From positions 82,670,860-82,734,859 of the forward strand of contig OZ020589.1 of the NCBI GenBank assembly GCA_963971535.1: a stretch of 64,000 nt of DNA. Direction: 5' to 3'. Position 1 is the first letter of the stretch; each line of letters opens with the position of its first letter. The DNA comes from Notolepis coatsorum. Lineage: Eukaryota; Chordata; Actinopteri; Aulopiformes; Paralepididae. Shown here in pieces: positions 51,053 to 62,156 of this stretch. The translations under genes were made by a program, and so were the position numbers. The notes below the pieces were generated by a model. It saw only the letters and a program-made list of their open reading frames with translations, ran no database searches and was not told the origin of the DNA.

Positions 51053-51670
51053 GGCGCGAACTCCCAATACGAAAACCGGTGGAGGATTTTTAGAATGATC
51101 ATCATCTTCCAGACACTCCAGTACGAAGACAATATCGCCGTATTTTCTCGAAAATAGTGAGAGATAAAATAAAGATATGATGTCAACGTATCCTTGCTTT
51201 CCAACTCTTCTCCTACCATCACATCACTTCAAGTGTGGGGATCTACCGAGGCACTTCCTTGTGGTGAAAGCGAGAAGGAGGCGAGTGGGTGGCCCCACCC
51301 CTGCTTATATGGGTAAGCTGATAGGGGTGTGGTCAGACAAATATTGGGATTAAAGGTACATTGTGGTCTTTATTCAGTGCGTGTGCACGTGTGCGAGGAC
51401 AGTGCAGAAAGTGACGCAGAGCGAGAGCTATACGATACAGAACAGATGGTGGAGGTAAACAGTACCCTACCCCCCCCCCCCTTCACAGTGAGCTGTGGTG
51501 TTCCACAAGGAAGCATACTAGGACCGCTACTGTTCCTAATTTATGCAAATGACATGTCGTCAGCTTGTGACTGCAACTTGTTCCTGTTTGCGGACGACTC
51601 AGCCCTGCTGGTCTCTGACAAGAACAAGTTACAGGTTGAAAACACCCTCAGCTCAGAACTAGGCAAAATC

Positions 51671-52154
51671 GGGGGCGGTCAGGTGGCGTAACGGAGATTG
51701 CGTTCGTCACCAAACCCCGGATTCGCCTGTTCGAATCCAGCTCACAGCTCCGGGGTTGTCACCAGCTTGGCTGGCCGTTCACACTAATACAATTGGCAGT
51801 ATTAGAGGGTGGGAGAAGCTGGCAGGGTGGGTCCGGGTCGTTGTAAACAGCGACTCCTACAGTTCGGTCGGGGCGCCTGCTAAGCGCGGATAGGACTTGA
51901 GTGGGATAGTGTGATCCTTCCACACGCTACGCCCTCTCAATGAGAATCCGCGCTGCCAGGTGAAAAGAAGCGGTTGATTGGCTGGACGTGTGTCGGAGGA
52001 AGCACGTGATAGCCTCCACTCTCCCAGACCGACTGTGGGGGGTAAGTGCGCAGCGACCAGGAAGGGGATTGGGAATTGGCATAACGACTAACATTGGGAT
52101 GGGAGAAAATCGGAGGAAAATGGAGGGGGAAAAAGATAATAATAAAAAAAAAAA
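51671..52154 (+). mobile_element. tRNA-derived SINE with 16-bp target duplication
   Basis: The duplication AGAACTAGGCAAAATC lies at 51655-51670 and 52155-52170. The head GGTCAGGTGGCGTAACGG holds an A box and CCTGTTCGAATCC a B box. A long body follows (about 480 bp in all), with an AATAATAAAA-rich tail. It is inserted into the LINE RT coding region; the minus copy at 25003 shows the empty site near 26330. The long duplication is diagnostic of LINE-type retroposition. Confidence 0.92.
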
Positions 52155-52495
52155 AGAACTAGGCAAAATCTGCATATGGCTCGCTGATAACAAACTATCA
52201 TTACACATGGGCAAAACAGAGTCCATTCTCTTCGGTTCAAATAACAAACTCAGCAAGACCGACGGCTTCTCAGTTACAGTGGGTGACAATATTGTCACAA
52301 GGAAAGAATAAATTACCTACCTGGGTTCCATCCTAGAGGCAAATCTTTCCTGTGACAAAATGGCATCCAATGTAATAAAAAAAGTCAACCAACAAACTCG
52401 ATTCTTGTACCGGATCTCCTCACTGGTAAACAAGAATACCCTGAAGACTCTGGCAGGAGCACTCATTCAAGGGTACTACGACTATGCTTGCACCT

Positions 52496-53833
52496 TGTAA
52501 CTGAGGGGTACAATTCCCTGACTGTATTAAAGAGTATGATATATTAAACCACTACTAGTTATGTACTTTAATTACTGGCCATACAGTACATGAATATATA
52601 TGGTGAACACCCACACAAGAATACGGCATTGACACATAAAGTACTATTTGGAGGGTATTTATTATTATTAAGCAACGTTAGGTTACAGATTGAGAATTAG
52701 GCTTGCGCTTGTATGGCGAAGAACACACGTAAAGTAAGTCAAGAGCGTAAGTCAATGAGAATAGTATGAATACTAGGATGGGTCTAAACTGACGCCACCT
52801 GTGGTATAGCAATTACATAGGGCACACTAGTACCAGCTGGAGACACTGGGGGGTTCCCTCCGGGTGTAAGGCCGGCTGGGGTAGAGGAATGTTCGGGTAC
52901 AAAGTCTGGGTCAACGAGGAATAACGAGGCTCCAGATACAGGAGCCAGTGCATGTACTCCCTTGATCAGTAGACAAAGCAACAGCTATAATCCAGTATGC
53001 TCGACAGCATGGAAGACAGCTAGCCAGCCTCTTCCTAGAGGCGGGCTCGAGTGATGATCCTCACGGGGGGTAGATCCCAAACGACAGTGGGGTCGACGGT
53101 TCTCTGCTCCAGCAGTCACGGTCCCAAAGCAATATAATCCAACCAGAAATGGTTCTGCAGTCGCCGGTGTAGGTTCTCCGGTGTACATATCCAACGGTTC
53201 TCGTCTAGGACTCATCGGGTGGGGGCACGAGTTTAGGCCGCCCAGCCTGGATAAGTGCACTAGCTATATACACGACGAACCGGTGGTAATGCTGGTCACT
53301 GAAGAACTGTAGCCGCACGATACACTATAAATGATAGACTATTACTTCACATTAGAATAAGTCGAACTCAACGTTACTGCGTTAAACTCTGACACTTTAG
53401 CAATCTATTCGCACGCGGTTCTCAAGGCTCTATTTAGAGGCAAAGTTGCTCACTTCACTGCACGTTGTCTTGTGGTGAAGGCTTTACTAGTAATGAACGA
53501 ATTGCTGCTGTTTACACCTGCGCCGTATTTATACGTAAGGTGAATTATCTAGTGCCAACCTCAGTTCTGTCTCGTATTACTGCGCAGACTCTGGACATGT
53601 TGAGACATGCCCGGAGTTGCCTTTGAACTTGCCGTTGGGGGCTTGGTCGTTGGCGCCTAGGGGTCGCTGTCCAATAGGAGAGCGAATATTACTCTGGTTT
53701 GTACCCAGGTAAAGGGATATTCCGTGTATATATACAAATAATATACAAGGGATATCAAACGATATACAAATATTATACAAGGGATCTCAAGCAATAAATA
53801 TATATATTCGGTTTAATCTGACCCTTTGTAACA
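52496..53833 (-). mobile_element. BEL/Pao solo LTR
   Basis: 1338 bp, ends TGTAACTG...GTAACA, closely related to 1476-2803. A 5-bp duplication CACCT lies at 52491-52495 and 53834-53838, and the intact LINE copy gives the empty site. With both flanks matched and no internal sequence, this is a product of LTR-LTR recombination. The orientation label follows the LTR at 1476. Confidence 0.93.
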
Positions 53834-54782
53834 CACCTCATGGTACCAAAGCACCTCAAAGGCGCTAAAAACTAAATTACAAACATCTCAAAACAGACTA
53901 CTGCTTGACCTTACTCCTAGAACCCACCTCACCCCTGCCCACTTTGACAACCTAGGATGGCTTAGAGTAGACGATAGAGTACAGCAACTTGCAATGGGCC
54001 TGGTCTACAAGATACACTACACGACCAAGGTACCCATGCACATGTCAAAATACTTCCCAAAGGTCAGTGAATACCACGATCACAACACCAGAGGGAGCTC
54101 CACAAATCATGTTAAACCCAGATTCGGCTCAAACAAGGGACTAAACACGTTTCGCAATTATGCCACATCAATGTGGAACGCCCTACCCAAAGCTGTAAAG
54201 GAATGTGAATCACTACCCACTTTCAAAAACACTCTCAAAGAACACCTACGGGAGACTGCAATTCAAAACTGGCCCCTGTAAATGTGCTAACACAACCCCC
54301 TCCAATGTACAGTAAATGACCAAGTATGGTTGTCAATATTCCAATGTACAGTTTTGCTTGTACAGTTGTACAGTGTCCCCCACCCACCCACCCCTCCTAC
54401 CCAACCCCCGCCCCCCCCCCCCACCCAACCACCTCCAATGTACAGTCCCCCCCACCCCCCAACCCAACCACCTACCCAACCTCCTCCGATGTATAGTTTC
54501 TACGTCAAATGTATATACTCTCTTTTCTGGACTCTTTTCGTATCACAAACAGTACTGTATTTGCAAATCTGGTATGTCATAAATGTATAGATGTAGCAGT
54601 AGGCCTACTGTCTATCTGTATGTCATATATGTTATGATGAATTGAAAATGGGGGACCCTGATGTAAACAAGACGAAAGTCAACTCTCTGGTCTGCATCCC
54701 CTTAACAATTGTATGTATTGAGCTGTACTGTACTGTACCCATTCTGCAATCTGTTAATAAAGTTTTCAATCAATCAATCAAT

Positions 54783-55170
54783 TTGATCGGGTGTTGTCAG
54801 AGGCTACGCCTACGTCACGTGTTTAGGACAGTGAGCCAATCCCGATCCCGAATGAAATACAGCTGACGGCTAACAACAACAGAATCGTCGTCCCTTTTCA
54901 TATTCGTGTTGTTAAGAGCTTGAAACTGTATGAAAACCTTCCCAAAATAGAGTCGTAGTTAAGTAACTGTTTGGTATGAAACCCAAAATAGCATTTTAAT
55001 ATATCGGGTTAATATCATTAGGCTGTTGGGCACGTGTACCTCCAAGTTAAAGGGTAAAGGCGTTTGAAGAAAGCAGATTTCTTCGTCGCCAGGCTCCAGC
55101 CCCTCAGTCAGAGCAGAGTTGTAACGCTGAGAGAGAGGGGAGCACTTGCCATCCCCGGGCCTCGCGCACA
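54783..55170 (+). promoter_or_regulatory. RNF150 5' flank and 5' UTR
   Basis: Unique-looking sequence between the LINE tail and the RNF150 start codon. It has a CACGTG E-box-like site (54817-54822) and a CCAAT motif (54836-54840). No TATA box at an obvious place. The transcription start is not determined. A LINE 3' end lies immediately upstream, so distal promoter sequence has been displaced or replaced. Confidence 0.45.
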
Positions 55171-55624
55171 ATGGCAGTGTCCCTCGTCCAGGCTTGCCGC
55201 AGTCTGGCTCTTTCGACATGGCTGCTATCCTTTTGTTTTGTTCATTTGTTGTGCCTGGACTTCACCGTGGCAGAAAAGGAAGAATGGTACACAGCGTTTG
55301 TCAACATGACTTATTTGGACCCCGTAACTTCAGAAATCAAAACTGAGAAGACTGAGTGCGGTCGTTATGGTGAGCACTCGCCGAAGAAAGAAGCCCGTGG
55401 ACTTACTCTAATGCCTTCTTTCTCGCATGACAGACAAGCTTGCGACCCAAACGTCAAATTCCCAATGTCCTCGCAGAACACCGCCTGGGTAGCGTTGATT
55501 GCTGCGGGTAATTGTACATTTAGAGAGAAAATTCGCAACGCTGCAAGCCACAACGCGTCTGCAGTTGTCATTTACAACGTGGGCTCCAGCAATTCCAACG
55601 AAACCATAACAATGCCCCACCAAG
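55171..55624 (+). CDS. rnf150: RNF150 exon 1 (PA-domain, RING-type E3 ubiquitin ligase), partial gene
   Basis: The first coding exon, 151 codons plus one base, ends before GTAAGC at 55625. The start MAVSLVQACRSLALSTWL and the hydrophobic segment at residues 14-30 (signal anchor) match RNF150. EEWYTAFVNMTYLDP and TECGRYGEHSPKKEARG follow, then the start of the protease-associated domain: HDRQACDPN, WVALIAAGNCTF, IRNAASHNASAVVIYNVGSS, ETITMPH. Potential N-glycosylation sites are at Asn 45, 114, 128 and 143. The start has A at -3. The second membrane span and RING finger are encoded beyond the window. The Goliath family acts at endosomal or ER membranes in ubiquitin transfer. Confidence 0.95.
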
Positions 55625-56159
55625 GTAAGCATGTTAGGCTTGTTGCAGGGAGCAAGTTATTGTAGGTCATTACAAACCGGATCACTCATTGTTTTTGTTG
55701 TGCAACATGCACCATTATTTTAATCGGAACCCAGTTCCCATGCCATAGTTTGCTAACATAATTTATTGATTTATTTTGTATTTCAGTGTTGTGCGTCAAT
55801 GGGCCCAGTTCACATAGCCTCACAATAATAACATTGCAATGGTGTACACTGTACAACATAATGAAACTGAAATTGTTACTCAACCTCTAGATAAATAAAG
55901 TGTTTTGTATCTTCTCCCAAGGTTTATAGATACAATGTACCAGTCAGTCTTTTATAATCATCCACCCAAAATAATATTGCAGAGATAGAAGACGTGTTAC
56001 TAGAGTACATTTTTAATTAATCATATATCCAGTAATAGCTAGAACTGGTATGAGTTTATGAACTCTGGGCTTTACAGCAACAGCCCATGGTTTGATTGAT
56101 TGATTGAACATTTTATTATCAGCTAGTCAGATAGTAAATTATATTGACCATATTGACCA
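55625..56159 (+). other. RNF150 intron 1, start
   Basis: Begins with a consensus donor. No further exon or repeat recognised up to the LINE-type tail. Confidence 0.6.
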
Positions 56160-56306
56160 AATTGTTTACACTGCCTGTGTTGTTTTTACTACCTGTACAC
56201 TGTGTTGTTTACTACCTGTACCCCCCCCCCATGCTGCTATGATGCCTGAATTTCCCCAAGGGGATCAATAAAGGAATATCTTATCTTATCTTATCTTATC
56301 TTATCT
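56160..56306 (+). mobile_element. Retroposon 3' end with CTTAT tail
   Basis: tgaatttccccaaggggatc followed by aataaagg and repeated cttat units, a common non-LTR 3' end in fish. No coding part remains. Confidence 0.6.
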
Positions 56307-58718
56307 TATTAACAGATTGCAGAATGGGTACAATACAGTACAGCTCAATACACAATTGTTAAGGGGATGCAGACCAGAGAAAGACTTTCGTCTTGTTTAC
56401 ATCAGGGTCCCCCATTTTCAATTCATCATAACATAATATGACATACATGACATACAGATAGACAGTACTGTATACATTTATGACATACCAGATTTACAAA
56501 TATTGTTTGATACAAAAAGAGTTAAAAAAACAAAAGAGAGTATACATTTGACGATGAAACTGTACATTGGAGGAGGTGGGGGGGGGGCACTGTACATTGG
56601 AGGTGGGGGGGGGGGGGGGGGGTGTAACTGTACATTGGATTATCGACGAAAACCTTACTTGGTCCAAGAAGAAGAGGGTCTTGTGTATTACTGGGTTAGG
56701 ACATTTACTGTACATCGAATTGCCATCTCCCGTAGGTGCTCCTTGAGAGTGGTTTTAAAAGTGGGTAGTGATTCACATTCCTTTACAGCTGTGGGTAGGG
56801 CGTTCCACATTGATGTGGCATAATTGCGAAACGTGTTTAGTCCCTTGTTTGAGCCGAATCTGGGTTTAACATGATTTGTGGAGCTCCCTCTGGTGTTGTG
56901 GTTGTGGTATTCACTGACCTTTGGGAAGTATTTTGACATGTACATGGGTACCTTAGTCGTGTAGTGTATCTTGTAGACCAGGCCCATTGCAAGTTGCTGT
57001 ACTCTGTCGTCTACTCTAAGCCATCCTAGGTAGTCAAAGTGGGCAGGGGTGAGGTGGGTTCTTGGGGTAAGGTCAAGCAGTAGTCTGACCAGTTTGTTTT
57101 GTGATGTTTGTCATTTTGTTTTTAGCGCCTTTGAGGTGCTTTGGTACCATGAGGTGCAAGCATAGTCGTAGTACCCTTGAATGAGTGCTCCTGCCAGAGT
57201 CTTCAGGGAGGAGATCCGGTACAAGAATCTAGTTCATTGGTTGACTTTTTTTTATTACATTGGATGCCATTTTGTCACAGGAAAGATTTGCCTCTAGGAT
57301 AGAACCCAGGTATGTAATTTCATCTTTCCTTGTGACAATATTGTCAGTGTCACCCACTGTAACTGAGAAGCCGTCGGCCTTGCTGAGTTTGTTATTTGAA
57401 CCGAAGATAATGGACTCTGTTTTACCCAGGTGTAATTAGGGATGCCCCCCGGACCCCGGTTTTAAACGGGAACCGGTACTATATTAGAAAATACCGGAGT
57501 ATTTATAAGCTCCGACGTCCTCGGTACTGCTATCGATACTCTAGAGAAATTATTATTATTATTTAAAAGTTGCGAACGATCTCTCCTCTCTCTGTCTCTG
57601 CACGAGAAGCGAGTCGCAGCGAGTCATTATTACACACACTCCTCGCGAGTCGCGCTACACATACATACGGGTACTCCTTAATGAAAGTATGCAGCTGCAG
57701 CACGTCAGACCGCAGCGCTTACAAGCCCCGCACATACAAGCCCTGCACACCTGATGTGCTGCAGCTGGAAGCATCTCAGCGCTGTCTCCGTGCTGACGCG
57801 CGCTGCACACAGACACAGACAGCTCTGCATGGACTGAGTCGTGATGGCGGATAGAGCGAAGCGTTCACAAGTGCAACAAAACATTTGCCAGTAAGGGTGG
57901 CAATACGAGCAATCTATCAAAACATTTGTTGGCAAAACACTATATTAGTTTGCAGAAATGCGCCGTATTCGACTGCCTTGCGCGCAGTGGTCCATCTGCA
58001 TCCACGTCCACTGCAGCCGGTAAGCCAAGATACGGAGTTTCCTAGGCTAATAACGAATTATTACAAATAGGCTAATAAACAAAATAATTGTTTAGCTACA
58101 AATACTACAATCTAAAAACTTTTTATAGATCGTCAAGCTGAGGTCAGCCACCAATGTGTCCCAGTGAGCCCACCACACATCCTCCCTCTACCTCCACCAC
58201 CCAAAGTCCTTTCTCCCTAGCAGCTAGAGGAAAGATGACAGAGGATAGGGTGAACGAGTGTCACAGGGCTGTGACAAAGTTTGTTGTCAAAGGCCTGCAC
58301 CCGTTCTCTACAGTGGAGTCCAAGGACTTTAGGTAACAACTAATCATTCAGTGTATATCGTTTTTTTTGTATACATAGTTGTCTAACTTGTCTGTTGTTG
58401 TTATAAGTTATTATTGAAGCAGCTATTCCCACCACTCCACACAAATTTACAATAATTCAATCATTTCTAATCTTTACTGTAGGGAGATGACCAATGCTCT
58501 CAACTGCAAATATAAAAATCATAAAAAAATTATCAAAAAGAACCGATAAGAGTATCGATAAAGTACCGAACCGTTAAGCAGTATCGATAGGAGTAGTAGT
58601 ATCGATAAAATCCTAACGATACCCATCCCTAGGTGTAATGATAGTTTGTTGTAGATTTTGCCTAGTTCCGATCTGAGGGTTTTTTCAACCTGTAACTTGT
58701 TCTTGGTAGGGGGAGGGA
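56307..58718 (-). mobile_element. LINE copy (family of 25003) split by a hAT element
   Basis: Minus strand. Pieces: 56307-57436 and 58632-58718. Encoded parts include MGLVYKIHYTTKVPMYMSKY (56987 on) and MWNALPTAVKECESLPTF; small deletions and shifts relative to the intact copy occur near 57205 and 57345. The 5' truncation is at about 58718. It lies in RNF150 intron 1, antisense to the gene. Confidence 0.88.
57437..58631 (+). mobile_element. hAT element with BED-finger and transposase exon remnants (1195 bp)
   Basis: Ends TAGGGATG and CATCCCTA with an 8-bp duplication GGTGTAAT at 57429-57436 and 58632-58639. The intact LINE provides the empty site. Positions 57870-58030 encode KCNKTFASKGGNTSNLSKHL and LAKHYISLQKC, the half of a BED zinc finger with the His pair. 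Positions 58180-58332 encode RMTEDRV-like GKMTEDRVNECHRAVTKFVV and KGLHPFSTVESKDFR, an N-terminal hAT transposase signature followed by a GT-type donor. The catalytic and dimerisation regions are absent, so it is an internally deleted, non-autonomous copy. Confidence 0.88.
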
Positions 58719-59040
58719 GAGTCACACACCTGGAGCTGGAGCCATTGCAAGCAGGTTTCCACTGTTGGCAACTGAGCAGTTTTGAAACCTTGCTGCCTTG
58801 CTCTGGGGCACCTCTGCAGTAATTGAGGGAGGCGGGAGCAAAACCCCACATTTTCTACAATTCAAACTACTAGTACCAACTGGCATTCCAGCAACCATTT
58901 CAGGTCAAACGCCTGCTTCTCTAACCTCTAGGCTACTGTACAATTATTGTATTGTGTAACTACTTCAAACAAGCTACAATAGGTGACCATTTAGAAATTT
59001 GTAAAACAAAAAACGAAAGAAATACATAATAAATACACCT

Positions 59041-59310
59041 TTAACACTCTGAGTGCCACTCACGGCTAAACTCGTGTTTACGATAGTTATGTTGAAAGCC
59101 ACTCACGAGATTTCTGATTTATTTTTTTTATTTTTTTTTAAGCGATCTGAAATCATATTGCATCACGCGAGCCTACCCTAGCTTACCCAAGGGCCGCCGG
59201 CGATCAGATGTGAAAAAAGCGCCCCCTATCGTCTCCCAGATGACATCAGGGATTTTGGAATGGACTCAATGAAAATGGATGGGGGAAAAAAAATATTCCA
59301 GTCCACATTT
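59041..59310. mobile_element. TTAA-type element relic related to M1
   Basis: TTAA at 59041-59044, then CACTCTGAGTGCC, a terminus like those of M1, M3 and M4. Positions 59200-59290 (gcgccccctatcgtctcccag) match M1 near 7100-7140 in reverse. The other end was not located. Probably truncated. Confidence 0.55.
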
Positions 59311-60620
59311 TCCAGTCCACTGATGCAGCCAGGGTTACCAGAGTTCATTCTGGAGACCAGTGGCGAATCCTTATGGAAGCCAACGGAAGCCATGCCTCCC
59401 TAATATTAAAATATGAATTAATATCAAATATGAAATATGAAAGAAAAAAAAAAATATATATTTTTTTTTAATATAGTTTACATTCTTTTTCATCTGTGCA
59501 TCTGTGTTATATTTTTTTTTCTTTTTTTTTTAAATGTCTCCCTCTTCTCCTTCTCACTCCCTCTAACACACTGTCAGCCTCACTATGCTCACTGCAGCAG
59601 GAGAGGAGGCAGATGGTAGGTCTCTTTCTCCAGGCTTCCAGCATTATAGAGTCCAAATCCGATCCTAGCCAATCAGATTCGAGCTGACTGCCACACCCTA
59701 AAAGTTTAAAACGGGGCTGAGAGGAAAACACTCAGCATATTTTCCCCTCTGCACTCTGAACATTGTATTAACCCGTAACTGTTCCCACGGGCCGAATATT
59801 ACCCCGATCCTCGCGAGATTAAATCCACGGGGACCTCTCGGCGTGCCGAAGCTTTTCCTAAATCACTTCCATCATCGAAAACGAGGGGAAAAGGTCAGCT
59901 CGCGACCCTGAAAATGTCGCGTGATTTTAAAAACGCTGTATTAAGTGAGCCTATTATGGGATCCACGCGAGCTTTCTATCGTGGAAACATCTGGGCGTCC
60001 CGCAACTTTTACTGATTCACATGTAGCTAGAGCTGCCACGATAACCGCATTACCGCGGTATCGCTGTTGCATCACGCTCACCGCAGAGTTAGGCTGAATA
60101 CCGCGTCACCGCTGTTTTTTATCATAATAATAAAGTTGGCTTGCGGCTTGCGGCTCTGTAGATATACCCTACTCGGTTCCAAGCGACCCTATTGGGTAGA
60201 AGTGGTACCAGAAAAGTCATGTGAAACATTGCAGACCACTGACTGGTCAGAAGAGAGACGCGTCACACTTTGTAGCCTCAGTCTGAACAAAAACAGAACG
60301 CCGGCGCCACCATCTTTACTGCCTCGCTAAGGATGCATTTCGTTCAGGATTTGTTTGCGACAGAACCAAGCAATAAACAAAAAAGAATGGATTCACTGTG
60401 TATTCTGCCTTATTTATTGATGAAACAAAACCGACATCAACCCAATTTACCACCGAGCGGAGAGTTTAGTGTCACAACAAGATCGCTGATGTGTTAAGTT
60501 TGTTGTTGTTAATACTACCGTCAGCCGATATACACGAGAGGTAACGTTAAACCCGGGTTTGCTTGGTAGAATACACAATGAGAGGTAACGTTAGCTTTGG
60601 CAGAATAGACGCAACGAGAG
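59311..60620. other. RNF150 intron 1 with minor repeat ends
   Basis: No gene recognised. A TTAA followed by cccgtaactgttcccacggg is near 59769. A hAT-like start tagagctgccacgataaccg with ccgcggta motifs is at 60026-60060. Poly-A/T tracts at 59445-59530. Partner ends were not identified. Confidence 0.4.
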
Positions 60621-62047
60621 TGTAACTGAGGGGTACAATTCCCTGACTGTATTACTAGATATGATACTTACTACCACTACCTTTGTACTTAATATTCGGC
60701 CACCCAGTACACGGCATAAATATATTATCATAAACACTCTCACGTAGATGAAACGGATCCAACACAAATGTACGAAGTCGAAACAGGTCTTTATTTCTAC
60801 ACAGCGATGGTGTGTAGAACAAGCACTTAATCACTTAATTACATTTATGAATTGAAATAGTATGCACTTTTATGGCAAAGAGTATTCGTCGGTATATCAA
60901 TAGAGAATGTCCAATCTCTGAAGGCGCAGGTGGTAAATATACGACCTGGAATAGTTAAGGAATAACAGCAATGATACTTTAATGATTATAGACTGGATAC
61001 ACTAGAGGGGGTTAATCCGGTCGCTTGTAAGCCGACAGGAGTAGGAGGGGGGGGGGGTAGAATCCGGCTGCCTCGTCCGGCCAAGGGTATCCCAGGTGAA
61101 CCCACTGTAGTGCCGTTCAATGCGCCGGCGATCCTTGGACCACAGATGAAAGCAGGTGGACTCTTTGTGGGCCGGCTCTCTCCGGTCCACGGGGGAGAGA
61201 CGTGAAGCGACCTCGTCTTGCAGAGCGTCTCCTCACCTTGCGTCCTCTCCAGGGGGGGGGGTTCCAACACACGGCAGTGTCGGGGGTCTTTATCCATGGA
61301 ATAATCAAAGTATACAAAGCATAATCCGTGCCTGGGAAGGCGGGCTGTCGTCGGTAGAATAATCCGGTATACAGGTCCACTCGCTCGTCGGCTCTGGGGC
61401 TCCTCGGGTGCAGCTTCACATGGGGTCAACCACCCTGGGTAAGCAGCCAGTTCTCTGCCCGAAACGATGGGGTACTGACTACGGTAGTATTCTCACCGCA
61501 CGAAGCACTATATATTAACAGACTATTATTAGCTTAATAGACTACGTCCAACTCGACGATATAGTGCCAAATATGACTATTCAAATATTAATATACACGA
61601 TGTCTCAATACCGATGGTAGGCGAACTTGGCCTTACTCCCACACGTGGCGTCGCGGGGAGGCTTTACGTCTGTGACTCTATTGGAGGGTAAGAAACTGGA
61701 CTGAAAAGAAAGTCCTACTTTAGTAGCGCAGTATACGCACTATGAACAAATAGTCCCATTAGTGGTGCGGTAGCCAGATTCCTACGCGGAACTAGGACTT
61801 GTTCGTACATGTGGAGCGGTACGTTTGAACTGGGTCTGAGGGGTATGGCAGCCTGGCACCAAGGTCTCGACCAATAGTAGAATGGAGACTATTATGGGAT
61901 GTTCAGTAGGCTAGAATGGATATTCAATGCATATTGTACAAGGAATATACAAGGGATATCAGGGAATATTAGAGAATATACAAATACAATTAAATATATA
62001 TATATAAATAAATATATATATTCGGTTTAATCTGGCCCTTCACAACA
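60621..62047 (-). repeat. BEL/Pao 3' LTR (about 1.43 kb)
   Basis: Plus strand TGTAACTGAGGGG...CTTCACAACA. The last bases differ from the GTAACA end of the other LTRs. Internal motifs such as cggtttaatctggccc are conserved. Confidence 0.85.
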
Positions 62048-62156
62048 GCCACCCCCTGAATAGGTCCCAGACCTAATCAGTTAAACAGAGACAGATTAAT
62101 CGCGTTGTCTATTTACACATAAGGGTTTGCTGTAGGGGTCAGTCAACTTCACAAAG

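Larger units (their letters stand above)
42343..51441. mobile_element. Repeat R, copy B (9.1 kb including nested elements), with long inverted ends
   Basis: Inserted in the LINE: left junction gggagagaac/gttaggttatg, right junction gatacagaac/agatggtgg; the intact LINE reads gggagggaacagatgg. The two ends (42366-42540 and 51245-51441) are nearly identical inverted repeats of about 180 bp. Positions 45765-51441 match copy A (2804-5596). Positions 42640-45764 are GC-rich, have no counterpart in the window and no recognised protein; long ORFs there look like compositional chance. A TIR-bearing DNA element is the simplest reading, but no transposase is visible and the superfamily is unassigned. 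Confidence 0.65.
41465..54782 (+). mobile_element. LINE (same family as 25003-27296) split by three insertions
   Basis: LINE pieces: 41465-42342, 51442-51670, 52171-52495, 53839-54782. Joined by position they follow the minus copy at 25003-27296. The first piece has ARELWKLLNNQLG-type and NIFFTNIATTLVNKLPSH segments. Its ORF is shifted near 42055, and another stop lies near 42293. Middle pieces encode GVPQGSILGPLLFLIYAND and FADDSALL, then ICIWLADNKLSLHMGKTES. The last gives MGLVYKIHYTTKVPM and ends IQNWPL. The 3' UTR ends in an ATCA repeat near 54765-54782. It stops about 390 bp before RNF150 exon 1. Confidence 0.9.

Noticed and set aside
51329-51691. 120-codon ORF joining R sequence to LINE RT
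   Set aside because: A chance in-frame junction of the R right end with the LINE; only the part from about 51445 is real RT sequence.
61156-61429. ORFs on both strands within the BEL LTR
   Set aside because: They lie in non-coding LTR sequence and have no homologous frame in the other two LTR copies.
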